Source: Symbiobacterium terraclitae (GTDB taxonomy: Bacteria > Bacillota > Sulfobacillia > Symbiobacteriales > Symbiobacteriaceae). From it: a stretch of DNA of 64,000 bases. The position numbers were made by a program, and so were the translations under genes. The notes beneath the pieces are model-generated. The model worked only from the letters and a program-made list of their open reading frames with translations, was not told the DNA's origin and did no database searches. The stretch is from the NCBI RefSeq assembly GCF_017874315.1, contig NZ_JAGGLG010000015.1, positions 1-64,000 of the forward strand. Direction: 5' to 3'. This document shows, piece by piece, positions 32,665 to 42,111 of the stretch (its first letter is position 1; every line of letters begins with the position of its first letter).

Positions 32665-34623
32665 TCATCGGGCCAGCGCCGCGGCGAACTGCTCCCGGGC
32701 CGTGGCGAACAGGGGACGGTCGGCCTCCAGGCCGCGCCGGGGCGAGTCGGGGGGCTCCAGCGCCTTCTGCCGCTCGAGGGCGTCCAGGAGCGCGAGGCCG
32801 CGCTCGGCCAGGCGGGCGGCCGCCGCCGCGTCACCCGCGGCCCGGGCCCGCCCGATGTACTCCAGGTGGGCCGTCACCGCCGCCGCGTACGCCTCCGTCT
32901 CCCACGGCCAGAGCCGCACGTAGTCGGCCCAGGCGGCTGACGCCTCCTCCCAGCGCTCCTGCCGGCCCAGTTCCGACGCTTGCAGCGCCGCGTACCAGGG
33001 CTCCCGGGGCCCAAGGGCCCGTGCCCGGTCCAGGGCCCGCAGCCCCTCTTCGCCCCGCCCCGACCGGATGAGCGCAGCCCCCTTGTAGGCGTGGGCCAGG
33101 TCGTTCCACGGGGTGAGCGCAACTGCGGCCCCCGCGTGGCGCAGGGCGGCCTCCGGTGAGCCGCGCTCCAGGCTTCGGGCGGCGAGGTCGACCGCCGCAT
33201 CGCCTGCCCCCAGAAGGAGGCTGCCCGCCAGCGCCAGGCCGGAGAGGGCCACCGTCAGGGCCCTCGGCCAGGTCCATCCCGACACCCAGCCATCGCCCGG
33301 CTCCTGTCCGGCGGGCGGCGCCGGCCCCTTACCCGGCCCGGGTTCGCCCGGGCCCCGGACCGGGGCCGAGCCGAGCAGGCCGAACCCGAACCATAGGGGC
33401 AGGGCGAAGAGGCCGTAGCTCAGCTCCCAGTCCACGAGCGCGTGCACGGCCAGGACGCCCAGCCCGCCCAGGGCCGCCGCCCGGGCGGGGGGCCAGCTGC
33501 GGGCGTGCCGCAGCCCCAGGAGGAACCGGACCGTCAGCAGCGCGACGCCCGCCGCTCCGGCCCAGCCGTAGGCGAGCGCGACGTCCAGCAGCGACGAGTG
33601 GACTTCGGCGGCGTAGTACGGGTAGCGGGCCGCCTGCAGGTGCAGGGCGGACCAGGCGCGGTAGCCCGCACCCAGAGGCAGTTTGGCGGCCAGGGCGAGG
33701 CCGTCCCGCAGGAAGATCAGCCGTTCTGCCGAGGAAGTGTCGGTCAGGGGCAGCGCCGAGGCACGGCCCAGCAGCCAGCCCCAGCCCGGGGCCAGCACCA
33801 GCGCCGGCAGCGCGGTGAGCACCACGGAAAAACGCATTCGCGCTGACCGTTGAAACCGAAGCGCGAGCGCAACCGTCAATAGGGCGAGCAGCAGTATCGG
33901 CCAGAGCCGCGCCGCGTCCCGGTCCTGCACGGCCGGCGCGGCCCACAGCGCGGCCGTCAGCCCGACCAGCAGCGCCGGCCAGGCGCGGGGCAGGGCTTCC
34001 CGCAGGAGCCGCGGCGCGGCCCAGGCGAGGAAGGCGCCCAGCAGCGCGGCCGCGGCCCACACGCCCCGCGAGCCGGAGAGCAGGGCGCCCAGGGTGGCCC
34101 CGAGGGCGAGGAACGCCGCCCGGGGCCGCCCCGCCGCGAGGTCGGGCAGCGCCCCCGCCAGGCCCAGGAGGCCGGCCATCCCCACGGCGATGGGATAGCC
34201 CAGGAACGAGGCCAGCCGGCCCGAATGGTGCGGCGGGGTGAAGGAGATCAGCAGCGCGCCGGAGAAAGCGAGGAGGGCTCCCGTGACCGCCCAGAAGCGG
34301 GCGAGGGCAGGCTCGGCCTCGCCGGGGCGGAAGGCCCTGCCGGCGACGAACGCCAGGACCCACCCGGCGGCCAGCACGGGCCCGTGGGCGGCCGCCCCGA
34401 GCGCCGCCGGTGCGATGAGCGCGCCGCAGGACCCCGCCGCGAGGAGCAGCAGGGCCAGCCATTCAGAAGGGGCCAGCCGGACGGAGGGCGCCGCCAGGGC
34501 CACCAGCGCGGCCAGGGCGACGCCGGCCATCTGCTGGCCGGGTGCGTAGAGGCCGTCCCAGAAGGCGCCCAGCGCCAGGCCTGCCAGGGCCGTGAACCCG
34601 ACGATCTCTTTTCGCATCATCAT
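32665..34623 (-). CDS. O-antigen ligase-like membrane protein with TPR-like C-terminus
   Basis: 652-residue polytopic membrane protein with about ten or more transmembrane helices through residue 430. The Wzy/WaaL-type periplasmic-loop region is seen around LIFLRDGLALAAKLPLGAGYRAW and AEVHSSLLDVALAYGWAGA, the usual catalytic-loop neighbourhood. The C-terminal 180 residues (ALRHAGAAVALTPWNDLAHA, RALDRARALGPREPWYAALQ) read as TPR-like helical repeats. Family members polymerise or ligate polysaccharides or link glycans to proteins. The substrate is not evident; Bacillota relatives often act in cell-surface polymer assembly. Starts with three consecutive ATGs at 34623; ribosome binding site weak. 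Confidence 0.82.
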   Translation of the reverse strand: MMMRKEIVGFTALAGLALGAFWDGLYAPGQQMAGVALAALVALAAPSVRLAPSEWLALLLLAAGSCGALIAPAALGAAAHGPVLAAGWVLAFVAGRAFRPGEAEPALARFWAVTGALLAFSGALLISFTPPHHSGRLASFLGYPIAVGMAGLLGLAGALPDLAAGRPRAAFLALGATLGALLSGSRGVWAAAALLGAFLAWAAPRLLREALPRAWPALLVGLTAALWAAPAVQDRDAARLWPILLLALLTVALALRFQRSARMRFSVVLTALPALVLAPGWGWLLGRASALPLTDTSSAERLIFLRDGLALAAKLPLGAGYRAWSALHLQAARYPYYAAEVHSSLLDVALAYGWAGAAGVALLTVRFLLGLRHARSWPPARAAALGGLGVLAVHALVDWELSYGLFALPLWFGFGLLGSAPVRGPGEPGPGKGPAPPAGQEPGDGWVSGWTWPRALTVALSGLALAGSLLLGAGDAAVDLAARSLERGSPEAALRHAGAAVALTPWNDLAHAYKGAALIRSGRGEEGLRALDRARALGPREPWYAALQASELGRQERWEEASAAWADYVRLWPWETEAYAAAVTAHLEYIGRARAAGDAAAAARLAERGLALLDALERQKALEPPDSPRRGLEADRPLFATAREQFAAALAR

Positions 34624-34731
34624 ACTGAATCACTTCGCCGCAGCACAACGGCGCGCCTGCGCCCGATCAGAAACGGAGGGAGCGGTCTGTACCAGCACAC
34701 GTCTTACCATGAGCCGGCGGGGCGGCAGGGC

Positions 34732-35571
34732 GTGGCCCGTTGGCTGCTGCTGGCGGCAGGCCCCGCGGCCCTCGCCCTGGGGCTGATCGTGGGCGTCGCC
34801 ATCTCCGCTTACGGACCGGCGCAGCCCGCGCCCGGGCCCGGGGCGCAGGCGGAACCGCAGACCGATACGCAGCAGCCCGGCTCCCCCGGCGGGCCGGCCG
34901 GTACGGAGACGGTGCAGCCCGGCCTCACCACCACCCCGGAGCCCGCCAGCGTCGCCGACAGCGAATCGGCTCCGCTGCTGCCGCCGCCGGTGGACGACTC
35001 CGCCTACGCCACCCCCGCGATCCCGCCGGCGGGCTCCCTGTCCGCGGCCGAGGTAAAGACCCTGGTGGATGCCCGGGCCGTGCTGACGGCGGAGTTCAGC
35101 ACGTTCAGGACCGCAGGGGCGGCACCCTTCACCGTGGACTACCAGCTGGCCCGCGACATCAACTACGACACCATGCTGGTCGGCATCGTCAAGCTGGCCG
35201 AGTACAACAACTGGCTCAGCGCCGTGCGGGACCACGGCGACGAACTGCAGCGCTGGCTCACGGCGGCGGCCCGCCGCGTGCGCAGCGCCGCTGAGGCCGA
35301 GGGCTTCGGCCTGAGCTGGGCGATCTTCGAGTTCGTGCCGGACCGTCCCTACGGTTTCATGGCCAGCGAGGTGACGGCGACGCCGAACGGGCGGGGCTAC
35401 CTGGTCACGCGCCCCCTGGCGGCGGTCACCGACTTCAGCGGACCCACGGTCACCATCGCCGCCCTCCCCGGCACCGGCCCGGTGACCGCGCCGGATCCGA
35501 CCGCCGTCTACGGCCCGGTCCTCCGGTTCGACCCCACGGACCTCTACCGGCCGCGGGCCGCCACCCCCTGA
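34732..35571 (+). CDS. membrane-anchored protein of unknown function
   Basis: About 279 residues from a GTG at 34732. A single N-terminal transmembrane helix (RWLLLAAGPAALALGLIVGV) is followed by a long Pro/Gln/Gly/Thr-rich linker (to about residue 95) and a folded C-terminal domain (LSAAEVKTLVDARAVLTAEF through the end) with no family that I recognise. An alternative CTG at 34687 has a much better ribosome binding site (GGAGGG six bases upstream) and would add 15 residues. Divergent from the polymerase gene, ending in a strong hairpin. A cell-surface role is an inference from the topology. Confidence 0.72.
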   Translation: MARWLLLAAGPAALALGLIVGVAISAYGPAQPAPGPGAQAEPQTDTQQPGSPGGPAGTETVQPGLTTTPEPASVADSESAPLLPPPVDDSAYATPAIPPAGSLSAAEVKTLVDARAVLTAEFSTFRTAGAAPFTVDYQLARDINYDTMLVGIVKLAEYNNWLSAVRDHGDELQRWLTAAARRVRSAAEAEGFGLSWAIFEFVPDRPYGFMASEVTATPNGRGYLVTRPLAAVTDFSGPTVTIAALPGTGPVTAPDPTAVYGPVLRFDPTDLYRPRAATP

Positions 35572-35592
35572 GGCGGACAAAGCAGGAGAGAC

Positions 35593-35632
35593 GAACACCC
35601 GCACCCGGTTCGGGTGCGGGTGTTGTGCTCCA
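35593..35632 (+). terminator. intrinsic terminator of the membrane-anchored protein gene
   Basis: Fourteen-bp stem AACACCCGCACCC(G) / (C)GGGTGCGGGTGTT with a short loop, 22 nt past the stop at 35571. The T tract after it (TTGTGCTC) is weak. Confidence 0.6.
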
Positions 35633-35736
35633 CCGCGTGGTCCCCGGCTCATCGCCAGATCCTGACAAGGCAGGATGCGAGCAGATTAGCGCCGAACCAC
35701 TGTTGGAAGTGCGCATTCGAGGTGATCAAGGTTCAG

Positions 35737-36012
35737 ATGGGTGAGCATCGCGAGGGGCAGTCCGCCCCGAATCAGAAGGCGCGCCGGTTCCGGGTAACCC
35801 GGCGAGTCAAGACGCGCGGGACCCCTGCGCGCATCGAGACCCGCGAGGAGCGGGAACTGCGGGAGCTCGCCGAGATGGGCGAGGACGCGGACCGGGGTAC
35901 CCCCGAGCACGACCGGGAGCTGCGGGCCGGGTGCATGGCGATGGTGCGTGTGGTCGCCCTGTTCTTCGTGGTGATGATCCTGTCGATCATCATCACCTGG
36001 GCGACGCGGTAG
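35737..36012 (+). CDS. small single-pass membrane protein, unknown
   Basis: 91-residue protein from the ATG at 35737 (AAGG upstream). The N-terminal 60 residues are strongly charged (KARRFRVTRRVKTRG, then RIETREERELRELAEMGED) and the C-terminus is a transmembrane helix (VRVVALFFVVMILSIIITW), so it is a tail-anchored or inside-out small membrane protein. No family is recognised. The start is not secure because the frame is open for 41 codons upstream. It stands alone between a terminator and the hemB end. Confidence 0.55.
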   Translation: MGEHREGQSAPNQKARRFRVTRRVKTRGTPARIETREERELRELAEMGEDADRGTPEHDRELRAGCMAMVRVVALFFVVMILSIIITWATR

Positions 36013-36079
36013 CCTGCCACTGGAACGGGGAGATCCCACGCTCAGGCGCCTGCGTCCGGCGGAGGACGGCTGGGAGACA

Positions 36080-36118
36080 GGTGGAGGAGCCCCAAAGGGG
36101 GCCCCTCCACCTTCTTCG
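36080..36118. terminator. bidirectional terminator between the small membrane gene and hemB
   Basis: Stem GGTGGAGG-A-GCCCC / GGGGC-CCCTCCACC followed by TTCTTCG on the plus strand. It lies between convergent ends at 36012 (plus) and 36138 (minus) and probably serves both. Confidence 0.6.
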
Positions 36119-36137
36119 TGTGCGGCAGGCCGCACGC

Positions 36138-37118
36138 TTACTCCTCTTCCTTCAGCCAGCGGGCCACGTCCTTGGCGTGGTAGGTGATGATGATGTCGGC
36201 GCCCGCCCGCTTGAAGCCGGCCATCGTCTCCATCACGATGCGCCGCTCGTCGATCAGCCCCTGGGCCGCCGCCGCCTTCACCATGGCGAACTCGCCGGAG
36301 ACGTTGTAGCAGGCGACCGGCAGGTTGAAGGCCTCCCGCACCCGGTAGATGACGTCCATGTAGGCCAGGGCCGGCTTGACCATCACGATGTCGGCGCCCT
36401 CCAGGACGTCCAGCTCCACCTCGCGCAGCGCCTCCCGGGCGTTGGGCGGGTCCATCTGGTAGGAGCGCCGGTCGCCGAAGGCCGGTGCCGAGTCGGCCGC
36501 GGCCCGGAACGGGCCGTAGTAGGCCGAGGCGTACTTGGCCGAGTAGGCCATGATCGGCACGTCCTGGAAGCCGTGCTCGTCCAGGGCGGCCCGGATCGCC
36601 GCCACCCGCCCGTCCATCATGTCAGACGGGGCGACCATGTCGGCCCCCGCCTCGGCGTGGGAGAGGGCCGTGCGGGCCAGCAGGCCCAGGGTCGGGTCGT
36701 TGTCGACGGTCTCGCCCTTGACGATGCCGCAGTGGCCATGGGAGGTGTACTCGCACAGGCAGACGTCGGTGATGATGTAGGTCTCGGGGAAGCGGGCCTT
36801 GATGGACCGGATGGCCTCCTGCACCACGCCGTGGGCGTCGTAGGCCCCGCTGCCCACCTCGTCCTTGGACTCGGGGAGGCCGAAGAGCAGGGCCGACCGG
36901 ACCCCCAGCTTCAGCATCTCCTCGATCTCGCAGAGGATCGTGTCGGCGGACCAGTGGTAGTTGCCCGGCAGCGACGAGATCTCCCGCTTCACCCCGGTGC
37001 CCGGGGCCACGAAGAGCGGGTAGATCAGGTCGTCGCGGGAGACGGCGTGCTCCCGCACCAGGCGGCGGACCGCCTCGTTCCGGCGGAGCCGGCGCGGCCG
37101 AACAGTCAGGTTGCTCAT
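36138..37118 (-). CDS. hemB: delta-aminolevulinic acid dehydratase (porphobilinogen synthase)
   Basis: 326-residue HemB. The two active-site lysines are visible in [13 protein letters not shown] and [11 protein letters not shown]; the metal-binding stretch [12 protein letters not shown] (three cysteines) marks the zinc-dependent type. It condenses two 5-aminolevulinate molecules to porphobilinogen. The ATG at 37118 has AAGGAGG upstream and follows hemD directly (stop at 37120). Last gene of the hemAXCDB operon. Confidence 0.96.
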   Translation of the reverse strand: MSNLTVRPRRLRRNEAVRRLVREHAVSRDDLIYPLFVAPGTGVKREISSLPGNYHWSADTILCEIEEMLKLGVRSALLFGLPESKDEVGSGAYDAHGVVQEAIRSIKARFPETYIITDVCLCEYTSHGHCGIVKGETVDNDPTLGLLARTALSHAEAGADMVAPSDMMDGRVAAIRAALDEHGFQDVPIMAYSAKYASAYYGPFRAAADSAPAFGDRRSYQMDPPNAREALREVELDVLEGADIVMVKPALAYMDVIYRVREAFNLPVACYNVSGEFAMVKAAAAQGLIDERRIVMETMAGFKRAGADIIITYHAKDVARWLKEEE

Positions 37119-37119
37119 G

Positions 37120-37905
37120 TCAGCGGCCTCCTTGCTCGCAGTCTGACACGATGGCCCGCAGCAGGCCATCCATGGTGTAGATCTCGGCCATGCAGTGAAC
37201 CGGGAGGCCCCGGGCCTCCGCCGCGGCCGCCGTCTCGGGGCCGATGCAGGCCACCCGGGCCGGGCCGAGCGCCTCGGGTCCCCCCAGCTGATCCAACAGG
37301 TTGTGCACGGTGGAGCCGGACGTGAAGGCCACGTAGTGGATGGCGCCGGCCTGCAGCTGCCGGCGGAGCCCCTCCGCGTCGCCCCGCACAGGGACGTTGC
37401 GGTAGGCCACCAGGTCGTCCACGACGGCGCCCATCTCGGCCAGCGCGGACGCGAGGGCCGGGTTGGCCAGGTCGCCCCGGGCCATCAGCACCCGGTCGCC
37501 CGGCGCCAGGTCGCCGGCCAGCGCCTCGGGGATCGCCCGGCCGACGAAGCTCTGCGGCATCCGGTCCACCCGGATGCCCTCCCGCTCCAGCGCCCGCGCC
37601 GTTGCTGTGCCCACGGCCACGACGCCCACGCCGTCCGGCACCCGCCGCCCCGCCCGCGCGAGCCGGGCGGCGAAGCGCGCCGCCCCGTTGGGGCTGGTGA
37701 TGACCAGCCAGCGATAGCGCTCCAGGCGGGCGATGGCCTCGTCCAAAGGCGCCCAGTCCTGCGGGTCCACGATCTGGATGACGGGGTAGGCGACCGCCTC
37801 GCCCCCCAGTTCGGCCACGGCCCGGATGAACCGCTCGGCCTGGTCGCGGGCGCGCAGGACCAGGATCCGCCTGCCCCGCAGAGGCTGTGCGTCACCATCA
37901 GCCAC
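37120..37905 (-). CDS. hemD: uroporphyrinogen-III synthase
   Basis: 261-residue HemD, a fast-diverging family recognised from [50 protein letters not shown] and the closing [15 protein letters not shown] segment, and from its place in the operon. It closes hydroxymethylbilane with D-ring inversion to uroporphyrinogen III. The GTG at 37905 has GAGGTGG upstream. It is separated from hemC by 49 nt and from hemB by one base. Confidence 0.9.
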   Translation of the reverse strand: MADGDAQPLRGRRILVLRARDQAERFIRAVAELGGEAVAYPVIQIVDPQDWAPLDEAIARLERYRWLVITSPNGAARFAARLARAGRRVPDGVGVVAVGTATARALEREGIRVDRMPQSFVGRAIPEALAGDLAPGDRVLMARGDLANPALASALAEMGAVVDDLVAYRNVPVRGDAEGLRRQLQAGAIHYVAFTSGSTVHNLLDQLGGPEALGPARVACIGPETAAAAEARGLPVHCMAEIYTMDGLLRAIVSDCEQGGR

Positions 37906-37954
37906 GGATCCACCACCTCGCCGTCTCTCTGTGGGCACGTCTCCCCTCGCCGGG

Positions 37955-38875
37955 TCAGCCGCGCGCGGCGTCCAGGATCTCCCGCCCGCCGTGCTCCAGC
38001 AGCCAGTCGGCCACCTCCGCGCCCAGCGACCGGGCGCGCCCGGCGTCGCCCTCGGCGGCATAACGGATGACCCGGGAGCCGTCGGTGGAGGCGATCAGCC
38101 CCTCCACCTGCAGGAGCCCGCCGTCAAACACGGCGTACGCCCCGATGGGCACCTGGCACCCGCCCTCCAGCCGGGCCAGGATCGCCCGCTCCGCCATCAC
38201 CTCCAGGGCGGTGGGCATGTGGTGGATGCGGGAGACGACCTGCCCGATGCGGGCGTCGTCGGCCCGGATCTCGATGCCGAGGGCCCCCTGCCCGGGCGCG
38301 GGCAGGCAGAACTCGGGGTCGAGGTACTCGGTGATGCGGTCGCCGAAGCCCGCGCGGTGCAGCCCCGCGGCCGCCATGACCAGGGCGTCCACCTGGCCCT
38401 CGGAGAGCTTGCGCAGCCGGGTGTCCACGTTGCCCCGGATCGGCACGTACTCCAGGTCCGGCCGCTGTGCGCGCAGCTGCGCCACGCGGCGCAGGCTCGA
38501 GGTGCCCACCCTCGCGCCCGCAGGCAGGTCGGCGAAGGCGGTGCCGTCGCGGGTGATCACCACGTCGCGGGGATCCTCCCGCTCCGCGACGCAGCCCAGC
38601 ACCAGCCCGTCGGGCAGCTCGGAGGGCAGGTCCTTCAGGCTGTGCACGGCCAGGTCGGCGCGCCCGTCCAGCAGCGCGGCCTCCAGCTCCTTGGTGAAGA
38701 GCCCCTTGTCGCCGATCTGCGACAGGGCCCGGTCCAGCACCATATCGCCGACGGTCTTGAACGTCTGCGTCTCGAACGTCAGGTCCGGATTGGCCTCCCG
38801 GAGCCGGTCGACCACCCACCCGGTCTGCGTGAGCGCCAGGAGTGAACCGCGGGTCGCGACCCGAATGACATTCAC
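37955..38875 (-). CDS. hemC: hydroxymethylbilane synthase (porphobilinogen deaminase)
   Basis: 306-residue HemC, full length. Signatures: VATRGSLLALTQT at the N-terminus, HSLKDLPSELPDGL, the Arg-rich TSSLRRVAQLRAQRPDLEY, and LEGGCQVPIGAYA with the Cys that carries the dipyrromethane cofactor. It joins four porphobilinogens into hydroxymethylbilane. Starts with GTG at 38875. Third in hemAXCDB. Confidence 0.96.
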   Translation of the reverse strand: MNVIRVATRGSLLALTQTGWVVDRLREANPDLTFETQTFKTVGDMVLDRALSQIGDKGLFTKELEAALLDGRADLAVHSLKDLPSELPDGLVLGCVAEREDPRDVVITRDGTAFADLPAGARVGTSSLRRVAQLRAQRPDLEYVPIRGNVDTRLRKLSEGQVDALVMAAAGLHRAGFGDRITEYLDPEFCLPAPGQGALGIEIRADDARIGQVVSRIHHMPTALEVMAERAILARLEGGCQVPIGAYAVFDGGLLQVEGLIASTDGSRVIRYAAEGDAGRARSLGAEVADWLLEHGGREILDAARG

Positions 38876-38902
38876 AGGTCCCTCAGCCTCCCCATTGCAG
38901 TT

Positions 38903-39721
38903 CTAGAAGCGGTGCACGCCGGAGGCCATGTTAATGACAAAGTAGTTGACCAGGATCGCCGTGCCCGCGCCCACCATCCACCAGGCCGCCCACCGGCCGC
39001 CCCACTGCCGCGCCTTCCGCATCACCAGGTAGCTGCCGTAGGTCAGCCAGAGCAGGAGCGTGAAGAGCACCTTGGGGTCCGCCGGCCAGAAGGTGGACCA
39101 GGTGCGCGACGCGAACGTAAGCCCTGCGGTGACGCCCAGCGTCAGCAGGGGGAACCCGATGGCGACCATGCGGCCCGCCGTCTGGTCGAGCCACTCCAGG
39201 GAGGGCAGCGCGTGGTAGAGGGGGCTGAACGCTTTGCGGCGCAGGTTGCGGTCCTGCACCAGGTAGAGCGCCCCCGCGACGGAAGCCCCCAGGAGGAAGA
39301 GGTAGCCCAGCAGCGTCACCCCGACGTGCCACAGCACCAGCCGCTCGGGATGCGCCCCCAGGTTGGGCGCCTCACCCGGGCGGGGCAGGATGAGCGACAT
39401 CACCAGCACGGCGGCGATGATCGGGGTGAGGAACGAGCCTGCGGACTGGTTGTGCTTCACGTACTCGACGGTGACATAGGGGGTCAGGAGGAGCCACGCC
39501 AGGAGCAGGGAGACCTCGTAAAGGCTATAGACCGGGGCGCGCCCGCTCTCGGCCACCAGCAGCGCCAGCGCGGTCGTGTGGGCGGCCCACGCCGCCCGGG
39601 TCGACCAGCGGGCCAGACCCTCGTAGCCCCTGCGGAAGAACAGGGTGAGGTGGGCGACGGCGCCCAGGGTGTACAGGACGGCGGCGCCGCCGGCGACGGG
39701 GGTGACCAGGCCGGCGGTCAT
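38903..39721 (-). CDS. hemX: HemX/CcsA-family membrane protein
   Basis: 272-residue polytopic membrane protein of the cytochrome c assembly (CcsA/CcmC) family, about eight transmembrane helices, with the WWMVG-type motif WWMVGAGTAILVNYFVI and His residues in WHVGVTLLGYLF likely to bind haem. In B. subtilis hemX lies in the same place and affects the amount of glutamyl-tRNA reductase. The ATG at 39721 overlaps the hemA stop by 4 nt (ATGA), so it is translationally coupled. Whether it acts in haem-level control or cytochrome maturation is open. Confidence 0.88.
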   Translation of the reverse strand: MTAGLVTPVAGGAAVLYTLGAVAHLTLFFRRGYEGLARWSTRAAWAAHTTALALLVAESGRAPVYSLYEVSLLLAWLLLTPYVTVEYVKHNQSAGSFLTPIIAAVLVMSLILPRPGEAPNLGAHPERLVLWHVGVTLLGYLFLLGASVAGALYLVQDRNLRRKAFSPLYHALPSLEWLDQTAGRMVAIGFPLLTLGVTAGLTFASRTWSTFWPADPKVLFTLLLWLTYGSYLVMRKARQWGGRWAAWWMVGAGTAILVNYFVINMASGVHRF

Positions 39722-41037
39722 GGCGCGCTCCCGTTCTCCACCGCCGGCTCGGCCCTGTGCCGCTGCAGGTCGAAGAGGCGGTGCACGGTCTCGATCGCCT
39801 GGCTCGCCGATCCCTCGCCCGCCATGCCCTTCAGCTGCTGCGTGGGATCGTTGAGGATCTTGTTGATCAGCGTGACGGTCATCGCGGCGATGACCTCGCG
39901 CTGGTGGTCCGTCAGGTCGGGCAGGCGGTTGAAGGTCCGGGCGAGCTCCTGCTCCCGGATGGCGTCGATCTTCTCCCGCAGCATGCGGATCGTCGGCACC
40001 ACGGCCAGCGAGGCGGCCCACTGCCGGAACCGCTCCAGCTCACCGGCGATGATGCGCTCCACCTTGCGGGCCTCCTGCGCCCGCTCGGCCAGGTTGGCGC
40101 TGATCACCGCCTCCAGGTCGTCGATGTCGTAGAGATACGCGCCGGCCACCTGGGCGACCGCCGGGTCGATGTCCCGGGGCACGGCGATGTCGAACAGGAA
40201 GATGGGCCGGCCCCGTCGGGCCCGCACGGCCTCCTCCACCTGCTGGCGCGTCACCACGTAGCCGGGCGCCCCGGTGGACGAGATGACCACGTCCACCTCA
40301 GAGAGCGCCTCCGGCACCTTGTCCAGCGGGATGGCGCGCCCGCCGATCTCCCGGACGAGGCTCTCGGCCCGGTCCAGGGTGCGGTTGGCCACGATGGGCT
40401 CCCGCACGCCGGCGGACAGCAGGTGGCGCAGCGTCAGCTTGGCGGTCTCGCCCGCGCCGATGGCCAGGCACCGCCGCCCCTCCAGGCTGCGGAAGACCTT
40501 GCGCGCCAGCTCGACGGCCGCATAGGAGACGCTGACGGCGCTCTGGCCGATGCGCGTCTCCGTCTGGGCCCGCTTGCCCACGGTGATGGCCTGGTGGAAG
40601 AGCTGGTGCATCACCTTGCCCACCGTCTGCGCCTGGACGGCGTCGCGGTGGGCGTTGCGCACCTGCCCGAGGATCTGGGTCTCGCCGATGATCATCGAGT
40701 CGAGGCCCGCGGCCACGCGGAAGAGGTGCTGCACGGCTTCGAGCCCGTGCCGCCGGTACAGGTAGGGCAGGAGCTGCTCGCGCGTGAGCTCCCGCCCGTG
40801 CAGCGCCAGGGCGAGACCGAGGAAGTAGTCCACCAGCGCACCGTCAACGCCGGCCGGGTCATCGACCACCGCATAGACCTCGGAACGGTTGCAGGTGGAA
40901 AGCAGGACGCCCTCGCTGATGGGGAGCGCCCTCAGGCGGGTGAGCGCCGCGGTCATGTCGGAGCCGGACACCGCCAGGGCCTCCCGCACCTCAACCGGAG
41001 CCGTCTTGTGGTTCAAGCCGAGCATGACGATGTTCAC
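39718..41037 (-). CDS. hemA: glutamyl-tRNA reductase
   Basis: 439-residue HemA. Catalytic Cys49 sits in LLSTCNRSEVYAV, the NADPH-binding segment is AIGAGETAKLTLRHLL, and the dimerisation domain is C-terminal. It reduces glutamyl-tRNA to glutamate-1-semialdehyde, the first committed step of C5 haem synthesis. GTG start at 41037. First gene of hemAXCDB; a good promoter lies 73 nt upstream. hemL is not in the window. Confidence 0.97.
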   Translation of the reverse strand: MNIVMLGLNHKTAPVEVREALAVSGSDMTAALTRLRALPISEGVLLSTCNRSEVYAVVDDPAGVDGALVDYFLGLALALHGRELTREQLLPYLYRRHGLEAVQHLFRVAAGLDSMIIGETQILGQVRNAHRDAVQAQTVGKVMHQLFHQAITVGKRAQTETRIGQSAVSVSYAAVELARKVFRSLEGRRCLAIGAGETAKLTLRHLLSAGVREPIVANRTLDRAESLVREIGGRAIPLDKVPEALSEVDVVISSTGAPGYVVTRQQVEEAVRARRGRPIFLFDIAVPRDIDPAVAQVAGAYLYDIDDLEAVISANLAERAQEARKVERIIAGELERFRQWAASLAVVPTIRMLREKIDAIREQELARTFNRLPDLTDHQREVIAAMTVTLINKILNDPTQQLKGMAGEGSASQAIETVHRLFDLQRHRAEPAVENGSAP

Positions 41038-41109
41038 GACGGTCTCTCACTCCGCGCGGTCTGGACTATGGGCGGCTTCCCGGAACGTCAGGTACGCCCT
41101 TAGTCCGTT

Positions 41110-41139
41110 AGTGTAACGGCCTGACCGCGCAATGGTCAA
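41110..41139 (-). promoter_or_regulatory. promoter of the hem operon
   Basis: TTGACC (41134-41139), 18-nt spacer, TACACT (41110-41115) on the minus strand, upstream of hemA. The spacer carries a GACC/GGTC dyad that could be an operator. Confidence 0.65.
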
Positions 41140-41356
41140 GCCGGAGGGGGGAGCATGCTTTTACCCTATACCATTCGGGAGATTCGTGCTATCCCCATGT
41201 CGTACTAAATCGACTAGAACGCGTGGATCATTTCTTACCGTAATGTTACAGGCCACGTGACTGTGCCGCTCGCCCGAACATGCGCCGGCCAATGTAGGGC
41301 GCTGCCAGGAACCGTCGGCAGTCCTGGGGCATGGCCAAGGCCCGGTCGCACGGCGG

Positions 41357-41405
41357 AAAAAGCAGGACCGGGTGGTCCGGCCGGACAAGGCCGGAGACGC
41401 CCGGT
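41357..41405 (-). terminator. probable terminator of the ABC-menG-flavoprotein operon
   Basis: On the minus strand, ACCGGG and TCCGGCC pair with GGCCGGA and CCCGGT around a 6-nt loop, and TTTTT follows five bases later. It lies 37 nt past the stop at 41443. The imperfect stem lowers confidence. The remaining part of 41140-41356 holds nothing else I can name. Confidence 0.55.
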
Positions 41406-41442
41406 CCGCTCCCGCGGTCCCACCGTGCAGCCGCCCGGTTGG

Positions 41443-42018
41443 CTACCGGCCGGCGGGCATGACCTCGTGGTCGACGTGACGCGCGCCCTTGACGGCGCTG
41501 ATCAGGTTGATGGCGACGCGCGCGCCGTCGCCGGCGGTGATGATGGTGTGGACGCTGGTCCCGGCGCAGGTGCCGGCCGCCCAAAGGCCGGGCACACGGG
41601 TCTGGCCCGTGGCATCCACGGCCACCGCCTCCTTCATGCGCGGCTCCTTGGCCTCCACCACCTCGGCGCCGGCCTGACGGGCGAGGTCACACAGGGGTCC
41701 CGTGCAGAGGATGACCTGCCTGGCCTCGAACGCCCGGCCGTCCTCGGTCTGCAGCTTGAAGCCGCCGCCTTCGCGCCCGACGGATGTCACCTTGGCGGTG
41801 ACCAGCTCCGCCCCGGCCCTCGTGGCGTGCTCCTTGCCCAGGTCGACGAGTTCCGGCCCGGAAATGCCCTGCGGGAAGCCCAGGTGGTTGGGAATCCAGG
41901 CCCGGCGCGTCATGGACTGGTCCGCGTCCACCAGCAGCGTCTTGAGGCCGGCCCGTGCAGTGAACGTGGCGGCGCTGGCGCCGGCAGGACCGGCGCCCAC
42001 GATGGCGACATCGTACAC
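41443..42018 (-). CDS. half-size thioredoxin-reductase-like flavoprotein
   Basis: 191-residue FAD protein. The N-terminal dinucleotide-binding fold VYDVAIVGAGPAGASAATFT and the C-terminal VPGLWAAGTCAGTSVHTIIT (second FAD contact) are those of thioredoxin reductases, but the middle NADPH-binding domain and the redox CxxC are absent; Leu-Cys-Thr-Gly (ILCTGP) leads straight into the second FAD segment. A full-length relative has about 310 residues. The GTG at 42018 is preferred because the ATG at 42027 abuts the AAGGAG. It lies 93 nt after the GNAT gene at the end of the operon. Electron donor and partner are unknown. Confidence 0.78.
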   Translation of the reverse strand: MYDVAIVGAGPAGASAATFTARAGLKTLLVDADQSMTRRAWIPNHLGFPQGISGPELVDLGKEHATRAGAELVTAKVTSVGREGGGFKLQTEDGRAFEARQVILCTGPLCDLARQAGAEVVEAKEPRMKEAVAVDATGQTRVPGLWAAGTCAGTSVHTIITAGDGARVAINLISAVKGARHVDHEVMPAGR

Positions 42019-42111
42019 CTGTCCCATCTCCTTCTCGGTTCGTGATGCGAAGGGTCCTCACCCATTAGGACGAGCGCTGCCAGGCCGGGGTGATGCCCCG
42101 GCGGCGGGCGA

